This document shows, in pieces, positions 36,346-46,068 of a DNA stretch of 64,000 nucleotides. Source of the stretch: Flaccisagitta enflata (Eukaryota; Chaetognatha; Sagittoidea; Aphragmophora); contig OZ231128.1 of NCBI GenBank assembly GCA_965153355.1, forward strand, positions 7,564,001-7,628,000, written 5' to 3'. A program made the translations under genes and the position numbers. Below the pieces are notes generated by a model, which was not told the origin of the DNA, made no database searches, and saw only the letters and a list, made by a program, of their open reading frames with translations. Each line of letters opens with the position of its first letter. Position 1 is the stretch's first letter.

Positions 36346-36388
36346 AAACACTTAAAAAAAATGATGGATCTGCTCCAATGATGCTGAG

Positions 36389-36498
36389 CATAGATCATTG
36401 GCCCCTTTGGGGCCACTGCCCTTCTCACCACCAAACATCCACCTATGCTCACATTGGGGCAACGGGTACCGCTAACCATCTAACGCTTTTGCGGCTAT
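36389..36498 (+). mobile_element. Family B 3' end
   Basis: catagatcattggccccttt, ggggccactgcccttctcac, ggcaacgggtaccgctaacc and the hairpin CGCTTTTGCG followed by GCTAT. The 5' half is missing. Confidence 0.75.
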
Positions 36499-36642
36499 AC
36501 AAATACGCTATTCTCTAAAATGTCTTTATTTATGAGTTGTGCAACATTATAGTGTCCCTTAAATAGGTATGGTAGCAGCATCATCATCATCATTCTAACA
36601 TCGTCATGCTCGATGTTTTTACTCATACCATATTTTTGTCAT

Positions 36643-36670
36643 CACACACACAGACACAGACACACACACA

Positions 36671-36738
<68 letters not shown>

Positions 36739-36751
36739 AAAACACACACAC

Positions 36752-36828
<77 letters not shown>

Positions 36829-36829
36829 T
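36643..36829. repeat. (AC)n microsatellite with AAAACAC interruptions
   Basis: About 185 bp of AC with two AAAA interruptions in the middle. Confidence 0.98.
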
Positions 36830-37445
36830 TAAAGTTATTTTAAGTAATTTTTGGTTATCAGGTTTTTTAGTCATTAAGTATAGGTGTATACAACCGTTGC
36901 ACAACCGTAACACCAAGATATTATATATAATTAACTCGAATAAGTGTGTGTATATATAAACACTAAAAAAAAAAGATCTTTTTAAAACGGCCAAGACTAG
37001 ATCTCAGCCTGGGCTGTTTCTTCTTTTGTTCTTAAAATTTTGACAAATCTCAGGCTCATGTCTCTTATAAACTGGTCTCTTATAAAAAAAAAAGTGTATC
37101 ACAGCAGACAAAAGTAGTTTTTTTCATTATTTTCTTTGAAAAACATCGGTGACATCATTCCGACAATGCAGTAACCTTAATTAAGAGGAAAGCATTATGG
37201 ATTTATGACGTCACTCATAACCGTAACCTCGTAACACATTTATGAAATTTTTTCCATTAGTTTATGCAGAAAACATATGATTGCATAATTAATAATGAAA
37301 ACATAATTGATTTACATGAATTGCCCATGAATTTATGATTACTTTTTGTCATAAATTAATGCAAAAAAATGCAAAAAAATTTATGTACTATATTACTCTC
37401 ACTAGCTATCTACCATCATTCCTTTGAAATCAGTGAAATGTATCT
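36830..37445. other. AT-rich DNA without recognised features
   Basis: No gene or repeat end recognised. Confidence 0.5.
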
Positions 37446-37453
37446 AAAACCCT

Positions 37454-37572
<119 letters not shown>

Positions 37573-37599
37573 AGGAGAATTAAATGGATATTGGGAAGG

Positions 37600-37830
37600 T
37601 AAACACTTGTCGCTGCGGTGTCTCCACTTGTCTAACTTAGACACATTTAAGCTTGTCTTTGTTATCCCCATTACTCTAACGTGGACACACGTGAGCTTGT
37701 CTTTGTTGTCGCCACTTGTCTAACATGGACATGCGTGAGCATGAGAACATTACCCTTGTCTCTGTTGACTGGACAAACATGGCATGAGAACAGTACACTT
37801 GTCTCTGCAGTGTTGCCACTAGTCTTTTGG
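37600..37830. repeat. About 60-bp tandem repeat, CACTTGTCTAACNTGGACA type
   Basis: Four degenerate units with cacttgtctaacttagacac, gagcttgtctttgttgtcgc and gtctctgttgactggacaa. A bare family A 5' end follows (cacacgcgactgtaaggtgt, tggccttgttaa, to 37879), so this array may be the enlarged middle of a family A copy. Confidence 0.7.
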
Positions 37831-37847
37831 TCTAAGGGTCTTAACAA

Positions 37848-37879
37848 CCACACGCGACTGTAAGGTGTTGGCCTTGTTA
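37848..37879 (-). mobile_element. Family A 5' end
   Basis: ccacacgcgactgtaaggtg and ttggccttgttaa. Read on the minus strand the hairpin is AAGG-CCAACA-CCTT, another re-paired version of the 5' stem. Confidence 0.7.
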
Positions 37880-38131
37880 ATTTTTACCAACCATATTTTT
37901 TTAATACTTTTATATCTATAGTCAAGGGTTTTTATGGTAGTATTATAACTGTATTTTTCTATTTGAAAAATATTCATTCTTATTACTCCCGATTCTTATG
38001 AATCAAGTACTATTGAAATTGAAGTTCATTTATGTTATAAGATCCTTCTCAACTGAACCAACACTATTTTCTTAGGTAATACTTATAGAGATTTTGTTTA
38101 TACCCACTCTGACTATCATCAATTCTTCTCC

Positions 38132-38864
38132 CTTTTTGGGCAGCGGCCCCGGAGCGGCAGATAACCTATGATTCCACACAGGGCGATTTTCTCCGGTTTC
38201 CGTTTTCCATTTTCCGTCCCCCCCTTTGGCCTCTAATCAGACCCATAGACCCCAATCAGGCCTCTTACACCACAAATCAGGCCTCTCAGACCCCAAATTG
38301 GGCCTCTCAGACACCAAAATCACGCCTCCAGACCCCAAATCATGCCTCTTAGACCCCAAATCAGGTCTCCCAGACCCAAATCAGACTTCTCAGACCCCAA
38401 TTCAAGCCTCTTAGACCCCAATTCAAGCCTCTCAGACTCCAATTCAAGCCCTTCAATCTCTATTTCAAGCCCTTCAGACCCAATTCATGCCTCTCAGAGC
38501 TCAAATAGGGCATCTCAGACCCCAAATCAGGTCTCTCAGATTCCAAATCAGGCCTCTCAGACTGCAAATCTGGCCTCTAAGACCTCAACAAAAGCCTTCC
38601 AGACTCAAATTCAAGCCTCTCGGACCCCAATTCAAGCCTTTCAGAATAACCTGAGGTCTCTAAGACCCTAAATCAGGCACCTCAGGCCTGCCAGACCTAA
38701 AATCAGGCCTTTCAGACCCAAGATTAGGCCTCTTAAAAATCGCCCTGTGTGGAATCATAGGTCATCTGCCCCTCCGGGGCCGCTGCCCCTCTCACCTTCA
38801 CATCCCTACATAAACTAACTTAGGGGCATCGGGTACCGCTGACCATGTAACGCTTTTGCGACTA
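38132..38864 (+). mobile_element. Family B element carrying a CAGGCCTCTCAGACCCCAAAT minisatellite
   Basis: 5' ctttttgggcagcggccccg, cctatgattccacacagggc; internal array of about 20-bp units (tcaggcctctcagaccccaa) at about 38235-38740; then the inverted block cgccctgtgtggaatcatag, gtcatctgcccctccggggc, cgggtaccgctgaccatgta and the hairpin CGCTTTTGCG followed by ACTAT. The blocks GATTCCACACAGGGCG and its complement flank the array exactly. Confidence 0.88.
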
Positions 38865-38869
38865 TTTAT

Positions 38870-39060
38870 CTTTCACCAATTTTTTTTCTTTTTTTTTTTT
38901 TCATTCACCCTCTTATAAAGTTTGTAATTTTAATTCATTTTTTAAAAAATTTTACTGAAATATTTTTTCTTTTTATCTTTTTTAAAACTCTTTTTCAAAA
39001 CTCATTTGGATGCTAAATACTTTTTTGAGTTTCACAGGATAGATCTGCAATTAGGTACAG
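38870..39060. other. T-rich DNA
   Basis: Poly-T-rich spacer with no feature. Confidence 0.5.
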
Positions 39061-39084
39061 GAAGCATATGTGGAAATGTAAAAT

Positions 39085-39205
39085 CTACTTGCGGGGGGTA
39101 GTTGACATTGTGGGGGGTAGTTGACACTTGTGGGGGTAGTTGATACTTGCAGGGGTAGTTGACACTTGCAGGGGGTTTTTGACACTTGCGGGGGGTAGTC
39201 CCACT
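39085..39205. repeat. About 20-bp minisatellite, GGGGGTAGTTGACACTTGC type
   Basis: Six imperfect units of gggggtagttgacacttgc. Confidence 0.85.
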
Positions 39206-39629
39206 CAATGCCTGGACATCACCATGTCCCAAATTCCCGGGACCTGATGCTTATCCCAGCCCTTTCCTCCTCCTCCTTCTTATCTACCTGTTTTCGACAA
39301 TGGTGGAAATAGTTTTTTTTTCCAGATCTTTTCTTACATTCATGGGAGATATTCTGCGATCACTTTAGAATTTAAAAGAAAATATAGTAACTTTTATGAA
39401 TAAATTGTACAGACTTAACTCTTTTTTTTGAAGTTTTTCATTTTTTACTTTTCATGTTGCGTTGTTAACTCTTCATTTTTTCTTTTTTCTATTTTTTTTC
39501 TATTCTGATTGAATCTCATATTGTTACTTTAGTTTTTCTAATTGTTCGGTCATTCAACTATCGAGAAAATCTTTACAATCCGAGTGGGCCAATCACTGTT
39601 TACCAACTCTTCATGGAACGAAACAGAAA

Positions 39630-40064
39630 ATGATAGGTAGTTGTGTATTCGTCCAACTAGATCGGTTTGAGTCAGTTACAACGAAACACTTATTAATAAT
39701 GAATGAGTCAGAGTCATTTCTTTCTTGCACAAACAATTTAATAAGGTACAATAAAGAGTTTAACTATCCATTTCAGCATATGCTTACACGCATGTGTATT
39801 CAAACCTACCTATGTGAAACCACGCATAAGTATTCTATAATCTTGGTGTTGCGTCCGCATTCAGGCGGACGAAAAAGACAGTTGGAAGGAGGAGGAGGAG
39901 GAGGAGGAGGAAGAAGAAGAGGAGTGTTTCCGGGTTATGTTCCAGAAAACGCCCCATCAATACGATCGTCAAAGCGAGCAACGACGACGACAGCAGCCGC
40001 CGTCAGCCCTCCCTCATTCAATCATGCCGAGAACGCAAAGCTATCTTCTATCATCAAAACCTAA
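39630..40064 (+). CDS. Doubtful 144-codon frame or terminal exon
   Basis: An open frame whose last third (from about 39866) is GC-richer than its flanks and encodes a basic GRKRQ segment, a Gly run from a GGA repeat, and a Ser/Thr/Ala-rich tail. An acceptor-like tccgcattcag precedes 39866, so that part could be a terminal exon. The upstream two thirds look like random AT-rich translation. It ends 30 bp before a family B copy. No family recognised; it may well be non-coding. Confidence 0.2.
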   Translation: MIGSCVFVQLDRFESVTTKHLLIMNESESFLSCTNNLIRYNKEFNYPFQHMLTRMCIQTYLCETTHKYSIILVLRPHSGGRKRQLEGGGGGGGGRRRGVFPGYVPENAPSIRSSKRATTTTAAAVSPPSFNHAENAKLSSIIKT

Positions 40065-40095
40065 TACCGTACTTTTCCTTAGGGCAAAAAAAAAA

Positions 40096-40831
40096 AAAGT
40101 CGCAAAAGCGTAAGATGGTCAGCGGTACCCGTTGCCCCTATGTGATTGTATGTGGGTGTGAGGTGGTTAGTGGGGCAGCAGCCCCGAAGGGGCCGATGAC
40201 CTATGCTGATTTTAACTGAGCTTCAAGGCTGGGATTAGGGCATGGAGGCTGGGATTTGAGCCTGGGGGCTGGGATTTGAGCCTCAAGGCTCGGATTTGAA
40301 CTTCAGGGCTGGGATTTGAGCTCCATGGCTGGGATTTGAGCTTCAATGCTGGGATTTGAGCTTTGAGGCTGGGATTTGAGCCTCAAGACAAGGATTTGGG
40401 CCTTGAGACTAGGATTTTGGCCTTGAGACTAGGATTTGGGCCTTGAGACTAGGATTTGGGCCTTGAGACTAGGATTTGGGCCTCGAGGCTGGATTTGAGC
40501 ATTAAGGCTCGGATTTGAGCCGTGAGGCTGGGATTTGAGCCTCGACGCTGGGATTTGAGCCTTGAAGCTGGGATTTGAGCATTGAGGCTTGGACTTGAGC
40601 TTGGAGGCTTGGATTTAAGCTGGCAGGCTGGGATTTGAGCTTCAAGGCTGGGATTTGAGCTTGGAGGCTGGGATTTGAGCCTGGAGGCTGGGATTAGAGC
40701 TTCGAGGCTGGGATATGAGCCTCAAGGCTGGGATTTGAGCCTCGAGACGGGGGGGGGGGGGAAAAAGAAGGAGAAATTTCTGCATATGTGAAAGCATAGG
40801 TCATCAGCCCCTTTGGGGCCGCTGCCCAAAA

Positions 40832-40832
<1 letters not shown>
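40096..40832 (-). mobile_element. Family B element carrying a GGGATTTGAGCCTCAAGGCT minisatellite
   Basis: On the minus strand: ctttttgggcagcggcccca, ggggctgatgacctatgctt; internal array of about 26 units of 20 bp (plus strand gggatttgagcctcaaggct) at 40215-40745; then cataggtcatcggccccttc, caacgggtacc-type block and the hairpin CGCTTTTGCG followed by ACTTT. A G12 run lies at the array edge (about 40749). Confidence 0.88.
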
Positions 40833-40911
<79 letters not shown>

Positions 40912-41045
40912 AAGAGAGACAGACAGCTAGACAGACAGAACAACAGACAGACAGACGGACCAACAGACTGACAGACAGACCGACAGACTGACAGACAGAC
41001 TGCCAGACAGACAGTGAGAGAGACAAAGAGACACACAAAGAGACA
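40833..41045. repeat. (GA)n(GACA)n compound microsatellite
   Basis: GA run at 40833-40890 followed by GACA-rich DNA with family A-like GACGGACC. It abuts the family B 5' end, the same neighbour relation as at 54111. Confidence 0.95.
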
Positions 41046-41448
41046 AAGAAAAAAAAGCTTCAAAATTACAGTCTCCGACTGGGGACTGTTATTTTTGAAG
41101 CTTTCTCAAGCTTTCTCATTGCGTAAACGCAACTCGATGAGATACACGACAAAACAGCAATTTTCAAAACATTCAATATTGTTTTAATGATGACATAACT
41201 TGATAATGATAACAATAGTGGATGATGATGATGATGACAACAATGAATGATAATGACAACAAAAATCTAAGAAAAAAATATTCAAAAAATTTTCAAAAAA
41301 AATTTTCAAAAAAAAAATTTTTCAAAAAAAAATATTAAAAAAAGATTTTTTAAAGATTTTCAAAAAAAAATTTTAAAAGAAAATTTCAAAAAAAAATTTG
41401 AAAAAAAATTTCAAATCTTTTTAAAAAAATTTAAAAAAGAAAACTAAG
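41046..41448. other. A-rich low-complexity DNA
   Basis: Largely ttcaaaaaaa motifs from 41280 to 41440. No gene. Confidence 0.6.
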
Positions 41449-41774
41449 TAGTCAAAGATGATGACAGTAGTCGAGGATGATGACAGTAGTTGAAGATGAT
41501 GACAGTAGTTGAAGATGATGACAATAGTTGAAGATGATGACAGTAGTTGAAGATGATGACAGTAGTTGAAGATGATGACAGTAGTTGAAGATGATGACAG
41601 TAGTTGAAGATGATGACAGTAGTTGAAGATGATGACAGTAGTTGAAGATGATGACAGTAGTTGAAGATGATGACAGTAGTTGAAGATGATGACAGTAGTT
41701 GAAGATGATGACAGTAGTTGAAGATGATGACAGTAGTTGAGGATGATGACAGTAGTTGAAGATGATGACAGTAG
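41449..41774. repeat. 19-bp minisatellite, left part (AGTAGTTGAAGATGATGAC)
   Basis: About 17 near-identical 19-bp units. The array resumes at 42789 after the inserted element and ends at the LTR element at 43319. Confidence 0.95.
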
Positions 41775-42788
41775 CAGGCCTGAGCGATTGTATTGGGTAT
41801 TGGTATTGGGTTTACAATATTCTTGTGTATTGGGTTTTCCCAATACTTGTGGTTTATTTTGTTATTTTACTAATACAATACAGAACTAAACAATATTACG
41901 AAAAAGCTGATCTGAGGAAAGTGAAATATATGAGAGAAAGATTGAAGGAAATGAAGAGGAAGAGGAAAAGCACTGCTAGGTCTCAGGGAGAACAAAAGAA
42001 GTGGAGAAGGTGAGAGATAAAAGGAGAAGACGAGAATTTGCTGACAGTAAAAGTGGGTGAGGGATGAAAAGAGGAAGAAGAAAAAGAATTTATGACAGAT
42101 TAGGTAGGTTGGAAATATAGACAAAGAATAAGAAGAGGAGGAATAAAAATCTATGAAAGAAACAATTGGTGGTCAGAAGCTGGAAGGATGAAAAGGAGGA
42201 AGAGGAAGAAAACAAAGATTCTACAGGAGAGAGAGAGAAAGAGACAGAGAAAGATAATGAAAAACACAAATAAACAAACAAACAAAAAGAAAATAAAAAA
42301 AAACCAGAATCAGATTTAGACAGAGAAAGAAATAAAAAGATAAGTGTAGAAAAAAATATAACAAGGACGGGATGGACAGATGGACAGACAGACAAAGCCT
42401 CTTATAGAGTTGCGTGTCCACAACTAAAAATAATGAGAATAAAAAAACAATGAAATAAAACTTTTATCAAAATGAAAAAAAATATGAAATTTATTATCTC
42501 TTCTTATATAAATGATATCTATATGATGATTAAAATTATCACATCATATTCAAATTATAGTATATCATCTTACTATGATTATTTTAATATATATTACTAC
42601 TTATTACTTATCAATAAAACTAGGTAAAATTATATATATATTGTATTGTATTGTATGCTATGATAATGTATTGTATACAATTTGAATAGATATTGTATTG
42701 TATTGGTATTGTATTGTATTGTCCCAATACTTGAAAGTATTGTATTGGTATTGTATAGTTGACAAAAATGCTACATAGCTCAGGCCTG
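41775..42788. mobile_element. hAT-like non-autonomous element with 8-bp target duplication
   Basis: Terminal repeats CAGGCCTGAGC and GCTCAGGCCTG; next to them TATTGGGTATTGG-type and TATTGTATTGG-type blocks are also inverted. GACAGTAG flanks both sides (41767-41774, 42789-42796), although the same 8-mer recurs in the host minisatellite. A CAGG-type TIR and 8-bp duplication fit the hAT superfamily. About 1 kb, AT-rich, no transposase frame. It contains a family A fragment at 42361-42427. Confidence 0.8.
42361..42427 (+). mobile_element. Short family A copy inside the hAT-like element
   Basis: acaaggacgggatggacaga, tggacagacagacaaagcct, cttatagag and the hairpin GTTGCG-TGTC-CACAAC followed by TAA. 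The middle is collapsed to 67 bp. Confidence 0.8.
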
Positions 42789-43318
42789 GACAGTAGTTGA
42801 AGATGATGACAGTAGTGGAAGATGATGACAGTAGTTGAAGATGATGACAGTAGTTGAAGATGATGACAGTAGTTGAAGATGATGACAGTAGTTGAAGATG
42901 ATGACAGTAGTTGAAGATGATGACAGTAGTTGAAGATGATGACAGTAGTTGAAGATGATGACAGTAGTTGAAAATGATGACAGTAGTTAAAGATGATGAC
43001 AGTAGTTGAAGATGATGACAGTAGTTGGAGATGATGACAGTAGTTGAAGATGATGACAGTAGTTGAAGATGATGACAGTAGTTGAAGATGATGACAGTAG
43101 TTGAAGATGATGACAGTAGTTGAAGATGATGACAGTAGTTGAAGATGATGACAGTAGTTGAAGATGATGACAGTAGTTGAAGATGATGACAGTGGTTGAA
43201 GATGATGACAGTGGTTGAAGATGATGACAGTGGTTGAAGATGATGACGGTAGTAGAAGATGACGGTAGTTGAAGATGATGACAGTAGTTGAAGATGATGA
43301 CAGTAGTTGAAGATGAAT
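42789..43318. repeat. 19-bp minisatellite, right part
   Basis: About 27 units of the same 19-bp motif as 41449-41774. Minor variants (gacagtggttgaagatgat) cluster near 43190-43250. It ends at the TGAAT target site of the LTR element. Confidence 0.95.
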
Positions 43319-43838
43319 TGTGCCCGCTCGCTCCCTTTCTTACTAACCGGAGTAGTAGTGATGACGCAATTAACGGTCTGAAATAATTTATTAGCAATCA
43401 TAAGTAATCATTAACAACTTAGGCAATGAACAGTAATAATTGGCAATCTGCATTAGTACACTAATTTACATCTTTACAAAGCTTAGTACCTGAAACTTCA
43501 ACTCATTTCGGCATTCAGGGAACCAGAGGGTAAGTAATGCTAATCAATTCATCATTAATCTGCAAAGGATGGAAAAAGAGTAACATTAGTAGGCTTATTT
43601 ACTCCTTATCGCGAATAAACAATGAGAGCGAAGGAATAAAGACGAGCGAATGGACTAAACAGCAGGTAAACGCTCTTATAAAGAAATTCTCTTGGCATGT
43701 ATCATCAATCCCAGCTCAGTTTCCGTTCGATTCGAAGCGGTGAACTACTAATAGAGGGCATTGCTAAAAGGGTAAGTTTAAGAGGCAAAGTAAGGTCTTA
43801 AAACAAATGAACAGTGCTTGCTCACGCGAGCCCGCACA
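43319..43838 (-). repeat. 3' LTR (520 bp)
   Basis: Nearly identical to 49296-49815. By eye I find only two differences: gtgatgacgc here against gtgacgacgc, and gagggcattg against gagggcgttg. Both LTRs keep the same small 68-codon plus-strand frame, which is not taken as a gene. Confidence 0.93.
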
Positions 43839-43848
43839 CCCCCCACCT
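43839..43848 (-). other. Polypurine tract
   Basis: AGGTGGGGGG on the minus strand directly before the 3' LTR. It sets the orientation of the element. Confidence 0.7.
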
Positions 43849-43879
43849 GGACTGTAAAACATGTCCAGTGCAAGCTAGA

Positions 43880-44865
43880 AATCGTAAGCGCAAGCATGAG
43901 AAATTGTAAGCGCAAGCTTGAAAGCGTGAAAGCCAAAGGCCAAACTTGAAAGCATGAAAGCAAAAGGCCAAACTTGAAAGCATGAAAGCAAAAGGCCAAA
44001 CTTGAAAGCATGAAAGCAAAAGGCCAAACTTGAAAGCATGAAAGCAAAAGGCCAAACTTGAAAGCATGAAAGCAAAAGGCCAAACTTGAAAGCATGAAAG
44101 CAAAAGGCCAAACTTGAAAGCATGAAAGCAAAAGGCCAAACTTGAAAGCATGAAAGCAAAAGGCCAAACTTGAAAGCATGAAAGCAAAAGGCCAAACTTG
44201 AAAGCATGAAAGCAAAAGGCCAAACTTGAAAGCAAAAGGCCAAACTTGAAAGCATGAAAGCAAAAGGCCAAACTTGAAAGCATGAAAGCAAAAGGCCAAA
44301 CTTGAAAGCATGAAAGCAAAAGGCCAAACTTGAAAGCATGAAAGCAAAAGGCCAAACTTGAAAGCAAAAGGCCAAACTTGAAAGCATGAAAGCAAAAGGC
44401 CAAACTTGAAAGCATGAAAGCAAAAGGCCAAACTTGAAAGCATGAAAGCAAAAGGCCAAACTTGAAAACAAAAGGCCAAACTTGAAAGCATGAAAGCAAG
44501 AGGCCAAACTTGAAAGCATGAAAGCAAAAGGCCAAACTTGAAATCATGAAAGCAAAAGGCCAAACTTGAAAGCATGAAAGCAAAAGGCCAAACTTGAAAG
44601 CATGAAAGCAAAAGGCCAAACTTGAAAGCATGAAAGCAAAAGGCCAAACTTGAAAGCGTCAAAGCAAAAGGCCAAACTTGAAAGCGTCAAAGCAAAAGGC
44701 CAAATTTGAAAGCGTGAAAGCAAAAGGCCAAACTTGAAAGCGTGAAAGCAAAAGGCCAAACTTGAAAGCATGAAAGCAAAAGGCCAAACTTGAAAGCGTC
44801 AAAGCAAAAGGCCAAATTTGAAAGCGTGAAAGCAAAAGGCCAAATTTGAAAGGATGGAGCATCGC
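43880..44865. repeat. 28-bp minisatellite inside the LTR element
   Basis: About 36 units of cttgaaagcatgaaagcaaa plus aggccaaa, with several shortened units lacking the catgaaag part. The 28-bp unit keeps all minus-strand frames open, giving three overlapping false proteins of 200-294 codons. Confidence 0.95.
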
Positions 44866-45525
44866 AATGCCTAAAAGAATTCTCTTTATCTTATCAAATG
44901 TTTTGGGGAATTGATTACCCATCCTACTTTAAATTAAAAAGATCGTGAGGGAAAGATTGGGGCAGTCACGACTTTAAAGAGGGGAAAATTCCGTTCTCAA
45001 ACAAAAGAGAATTAATCTAAATCTTTATCTTAAACTTGAATGTAGTTGTTGACTCAAACTTTGTCAACAAGGAAAAGATGGGCGTAAGCATCGTAAACTT
45101 CAGAGTAGTTGTTGACGCATATTCTTTGTCAACAAGAGTAATTGTACATGAAATCTTAACTTGCTTCTTTTCATGAACGTAAGAAAAAGCTTACAAGCAT
45201 CATTAACTTCAGGGTGGTTGTTGATGCGCAAATCAACAATGGAAAATTACTCGGGATCGTCTCATGGATAGAGTAATCATCAAAAGGGGAAAAATGAAAA
45301 TTACATTCAAAAATGATACTCTCTTGAGCATCAAAATGATCTTTGATAACTTATGAATGTAAAAAATTAAAGCACCTCTAACTGCATTGTGTAGTAGATG
45401 CAAAGAAAAAGCTTGAAACTAAAAAATGGAAAAAGTAAGCGTCATTAATCGCAATGTAATTGTTGATGCAATCAAAACTTTTCCCCCTCCTACCCCCCAC
45501 GTCCTTCATTCCATGTAAATCTAAC
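44866..45525. other. Internal LTR-element DNA, not coding
   Basis: Contains three loose copies of a segment with gtagttgttgac and tttgtcaacaag (near 45041, 45108, 45208). No protein recognised. Confidence 0.5.
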
Positions 45526-45870
45526 CCAAAGAACCAATGCCCGACGGCGAGTTGCAGTTGGAGAGAGTAGGAAAAGCTCGTAGGAGCGGAGGTGTAGCAG
45601 AATCGTTGACGCGTAAACTCGTACTAGAGCAGCGTGCAGGAGCGTCGAATTGTATCATGTCATCAGGGCTTATCACTGAAGCCATATTTCTTATCATAAT
45701 GGCGGGCTCTTTTATCACTAGAGCAGCTTTCATTGAGTCTTAACGCACTTTTATCGTCGGCAAATTGAAAGAAGTAAAAATGCAAAATCAATGAGAGCAT
45801 GAACTAACTGACGAGAAAGAGCTCAAAAGAGTGAGAGTATTAAGAGCTATAATCAAAATGTTATCACAAA

Positions 45871-46005
45871 ACAAGGCCGGATACACGGCAATCCAGTCGC
45901 GGACGGTTGGGCAGGAGCAGTAATGCAAAAACCGCTCGGAATTCAAAAATGTGACGGACGGACCGACCGACACGGCAAGGTGTAGAGTCGCGTGTCCGCG
46001 ACTAA
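45871..46005 (+). mobile_element. Family A insertion in the LTR element, compact copy
   Basis: acaaggccggatacacggca, atccagtcgcggacggttgg, gcaggagcagtaatgcaaaa, gacggacggaccgaccgaca, ggtgtagag and the hairpin AGTCGCG-TGTC-CGCGACT followed by AA. 135 bp with both terminal hairpins. Confidence 0.9.
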
Positions 46006-46068
46006 AAACGGCGTCTTCAATACGTCGAGTTGAGCGAAGCTGCCGAAGATAAACACTGAACTCATTTC

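Noticed and set aside
36642-36828. Cys/Val repeat peptides resembling metal-binding proteins
   Set aside because: Frames of an AC/GT microsatellite.
40215-40745. CRISPR-like regular array
   Set aside because: Units are contiguous 20-bp minisatellite copies without unique spacers, in an animal-type genome and inside a family B element. The same holds for the arrays at 31555, 38235 and 54265.
42658-43401. 247-codon minus-strand frame with TTVIIFNYCHHLQLL repeats
   Set aside because: Translation of the 19-bp minisatellite; the period of 57 bp in codons is 3 x 19, and the frame runs into the hAT-like element and the LTR.
43778-44922. Several minus-strand open frames of 200-294 codons with FGLLLSCFQVWPFAF repeats
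   Set aside because: They are three reading frames of one 28-bp minisatellite. All frames are open because the unit lacks stops, so no one frame is favoured.
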